Shown here: positions 30,186 through 31,881 of the stretch, piece after piece
Numbering within the stretch: the first letter of the stretch is position 1
Layout: each line of letters opens with the position of its first letter
Assembly (NCBI GenBank): GCA_045614505.1
Contig: JAZLDA010000087.1
Location: 1-31,881, forward strand
Reading direction: 5' to 3'
Source: SIG607 sp045614505
Lineage (GTDB): Bacteria > Bacillota > Clostridia > Oscillospirales > Acutalibacteraceae
DNA length: 31,881 bases
The notes under the pieces: generated by a model
The model's input: the letters and a program-made list of their open reading frames with translations, nothing else
Database searches by the model: none
Told to the model about the DNA's origin: nothing
Program-made: the position numbers and the translations under genes

Positions 30186-31211
30186 TTATGCGCTTGTGTC
30201 AGTATTATTGGTAAAGAACTCACTGAGAAGTTTGGAGAAAGCAAGCTCTTCTTTTGTGAAGGTTTGCTGATATATAGATTGTAGTATATCTGGACTGTCC
30301 CAGCCGCCAATTTTCATTGCGTATCGGTCGGGTATATTGAGTAGTGCCATAGCCGACGCGGTGGCGTGGCGCAGGTCATGAAAGCGGCAGTGTGGAATCT
30401 CGTTCTTTGCAAGTATCCTTCTGAACATAGCGCCTATTGCCTTGGAATTCTTTTGAATAATGTAATCGTTAATTTTGGGTTGGGCGTTAATTATAGTTTT
30501 GATATCTTCGGGAAGCGGGATTTTTCTGTTGCCCGCAATGGACTTAGGAGATTTTTCGTATTCTTCGGTACCATAGCTGACAATTACATTGTTTATGACA
30601 ATATAATCGTCGTGAACTGCAGACCATTTGAGACCGCATATTTCTGATACTCTTAAACCTAATCTGAGGGCTAAAGTAACAGGCAATTCTATTTCGGTTC
30701 CTTTGCAGACTTCGAGAATTTTTAAGGAAGTGTTTAAGTCGGGAGTGGAATATATAATTCTTTGCATTTTCGGCAAGGTAACATTAACTGTTTCATTTGT
30801 GGCATTCTTTATTGAGGCAGATATCAAGCCCCATATACTTCGTACACTTTTGGGTGAAAGAGTTGCGCTGAGTCGATTGACCTCTGCCTGTAGAATGGAC
30901 TGAGATAACCGGGATAGTTTTCTGATCTGCAGTTCGGTAAAATAATTTTTCATGATTTTCTCATAGGTTGCAATAGTAACAGGGGATAGAACGTTTCTTC
31001 TATCATCAATATAGTGCTGTATTGCTTCGCCGAGTGTTTGGTCTGTCGTGTCAACGGTATTACGGAATATTTGATTTTGCCATTCTAATGCCGCAAGCTC
31101 AGCCTTACTCTTATCGTGGCTTGTGAAAGATTTCCGAACTTTCTTTCCGTTTACCGTAACAGAAGCTTGTACACGCCAGGAACCGGAAGGAAGCTTCTTT
31201 GCTTTTGCCAT
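30186..31211 (-). CDS. Tyrosine integrase of an integrative element
   Basis: A 341-residue phage-type integrase. The N-terminal arm-binding, AP2-like domain (about 1-50) has GSWRVQASVTVNGKKVRKSF. A SAM-like core-binding domain covers about 58-140. The catalytic domain has Arg187 (LRLGLRVSEICGL), a candidate Lys223, the HxxR box His278/Arg281 (FHDLRHATASAM), Trp304 in place of the second His, and the nucleophile Tyr314. All catalytic positions are present, so it is probably active. The start ATG has AAAGGAG 8 nt upstream. Its 3-prime end faces the tRNA fragment, about 70 bases away. Confidence 0.95.
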   Translation of the reverse strand: MAKAKKLPSGSWRVQASVTVNGKKVRKSFTSHDKSKAELAALEWQNQIFRNTVDTTDQTLGEAIQHYIDDRRNVLSPVTIATYEKIMKNYFTELQIRKLSRLSQSILQAEVNRLSATLSPKSVRSIWGLISASIKNATNETVNVTLPKMQRIIYSTPDLNTSLKILEVCKGTEIELPVTLALRLGLRVSEICGLKWSAVHDDYIVINNVIVSYGTEEYEKSPKSIAGNRKIPLPEDIKTIINAQPKINDYIIQKNSKAIGAMFRRILAKNEIPHCRFHDLRHATASAMALLNIPDRYAMKIGGWDSPDILQSIYQQTFTKEELAFSKLLSEFFTNNTDTSA

Positions 31212-31240
31212 TGTTCACACTCCTTTCTATAGTGTCTTGA

Positions 31241-31879
31241 TTATTCTTTCTCAAAACATAAATCACATAACAGATAATCGTTTTTCTTTTTGCTGAGCTT
31301 TTTTGCGCCGAATTCTCCGCAACACATACAGTATCCTTTACTGATGAGACTCGTTGAAATAATATTTGAATGTTTTTTGTCTTTTTTTGTCTCTATACAG
31401 ATTTTCCGAAATATTGGAGTAAAAAAATAATTTTCTTTAAAGAAATTAGTGATATTATCGTATTTGTTGCTTATGCGGCAATACTCCGCAAAATCAAATG
31501 CGGTTCTCTGTTCAGTTATTTCATTTTCTTTAGCTATTTCTATTAAATCAATAACTCTTTTGTAAGCGTGTGTATTATATATATTCCGTAGAGTTGCATC
31601 TGTATCCTTTTTTGTAATAATAAGACATAAAAGAAATAATGCTAAAATAACAATTGAAAAAATAATATCATTGGATGTATGTGATTCATAAAACAGCAAA
31701 AATAAAGATGTGAAGATGCCGAAAAGTACAGGAATAATAAAATTGTCTTTTGAGTATTTTCTTTTGAAATTACCATATTCTTCATCGCCAATTTTGTTTA
31801 AAAACTTATTCTGAAAAATAATGAAATTGTTTAATGTTTGTTGTTCATGGTTTAATATAACTTTTTTATCTTCATTCAT
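31241..31879 (-). CDS. Unknown protein with two membrane segments and a C-terminal zinc ribbon
   Basis: About 212 residues, from an ATG 2 bases inside the window edge. The true start could lie further upstream because no ribosome site is visible. A basic/acidic N-terminus is followed by two adjacent hydrophobic segments (about 48-64 and 70-88) with a short loop. Residues about 90-170 look cytoplasmic and helical. The end CMCCGEFG, then CDLC about 20 residues later, is a four-cysteine treble-clef or zinc-ribbon pattern. I recognise no family. It lies upstream of the integrase on the same strand with a 29-base gap, so it is element cargo. The AT-rich codon use differs from the chromosomal genes. 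Confidence 0.75.
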   Translation of the reverse strand: MNEDKKVILNHEQQTLNNFIIFQNKFLNKIGDEEYGNFKRKYSKDNFIIPVLFGIFTSLFLLFYESHTSNDIIFSIVILALFLLCLIITKKDTDATLRNIYNTHAYKRVIDLIEIAKENEITEQRTAFDFAEYCRISNKYDNITNFFKENYFFTPIFRKICIETKKDKKHSNIISTSLISKGYCMCCGEFGAKKLSKKKNDYLLCDLCFEKE

Positions 31880-31881
31880 TA

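Larger units (their letters stand above)
30092..31881. mobile_element. End of a tRNA-targeting integrative element with tyrosine integrase
   Basis: The boundary is marked by the isolated 3-prime end of a tRNA, followed by short tandem repeats, a tyrosine integrase and an unknown cargo gene running to the window edge. This is the arrangement left when an element inserts into the 3-prime part of a tRNA and supplies a replacement end. The regenerated tRNA should lie at the far end of the element, to the right of the window. Confidence 0.75.

Noticed and set aside
29924..30310. Minus-strand open frame spanning the terminator, tRNA fragment and integrase end
   Set aside because: It crosses a strong terminator and two real genes; its sequence is explained by the repeats and the att site.
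1..31881. CRISPR array, rRNA, complete tRNA, IS element or replication origin
   Set aside because: No regularly spaced repeats, rRNA-like or complete tRNA-like sequence, transposase or origin-type repeats were seen on reading both strands.

Overview
The window is most consistent with the chromosome of an anaerobic, probably gut-dwelling Clostridia species (Oscillospirales/Ruminococcaceae-like). The evidence is an electron-bifurcating [FeFe]-hydrogenase operon, a superoxide reductase in place of aerobic defences, a NiaR-controlled nadABC operon, a B12-radical-SAM DUF4080 protein, typical AGGAGG ribosome sites and moderately low GC. The species cannot be fixed from sequence reading alone.

Layout. 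(a) 1-1972 is the end of an integrative element: a partial XRE-type regulator diverging from a large serine recombinase. (b) 1961-5463, minus strand, is a compact unit MFS transporter > SDR oxidoreductase > trxA > trxB. The SDR strongly resembles clostridial 7-alpha-hydroxysteroid (bile acid) dehydrogenases. (c) 5556-8176, plus strand, is a peroxide/superoxide defence operon: desulfoferrodoxin > ahpC > a domain-swapped AhpF-like reductase. (d) 8375-11920, minus strand, is nadA > nadB > nadC > niaR, driven by a consensus promoter whose spacer holds the candidate NiaR operator. (e) 12097-14420, plus strand, is trmB (with an altered signature motif) and a B12-binding radical SAM protein. (f) 14429 to about 15379, minus strand, is an m5C RNA methyltransferase without a recognisable start codon. 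(g) 15551-23753, plus strand, is a ten-gene hydrogenase operon. The subunits HydC, a 2Fe-2S protein, HydB and HydA enclose a six-gene signalling block: two DRTGG-like proteins, two GHKL ATPases, a degenerate sensor-type hydrogenase and a PHP phosphoesterase. (h) 23855-26835, plus strand, is a PHP phosphatase, rsmE and an RsmF-like methyltransferase. (i) 26918-30059, plus strand, is a lipoprotein, an MBOAT O-acyltransferase and a DHHW protein, probably an envelope-polymer acylation module. (j) 30092 to the end is a second integrative element: the 3-prime 27 nt of a tRNA (probably tRNA-Ser) left next to its own terminator, tandem 11-bp repeats, a tyrosine integrase and one unknown membrane/zinc-ribbon gene.

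How it works together. The chromosomal stretch is bounded by two unrelated integration events. Its genes centre on anaerobic redox balance: thioredoxin, peroxide and superoxide reduction, NAD synthesis, and H2 production from NADH plus ferredoxin. The parts most worth following are the signalling block inside the hydrogenase operon, the putative bile-acid dehydrogenase with its transporter, and the two element boundaries. No CRISPR array, rRNA or complete tRNA was seen. No stretch over about 300 bases lacks a gene.
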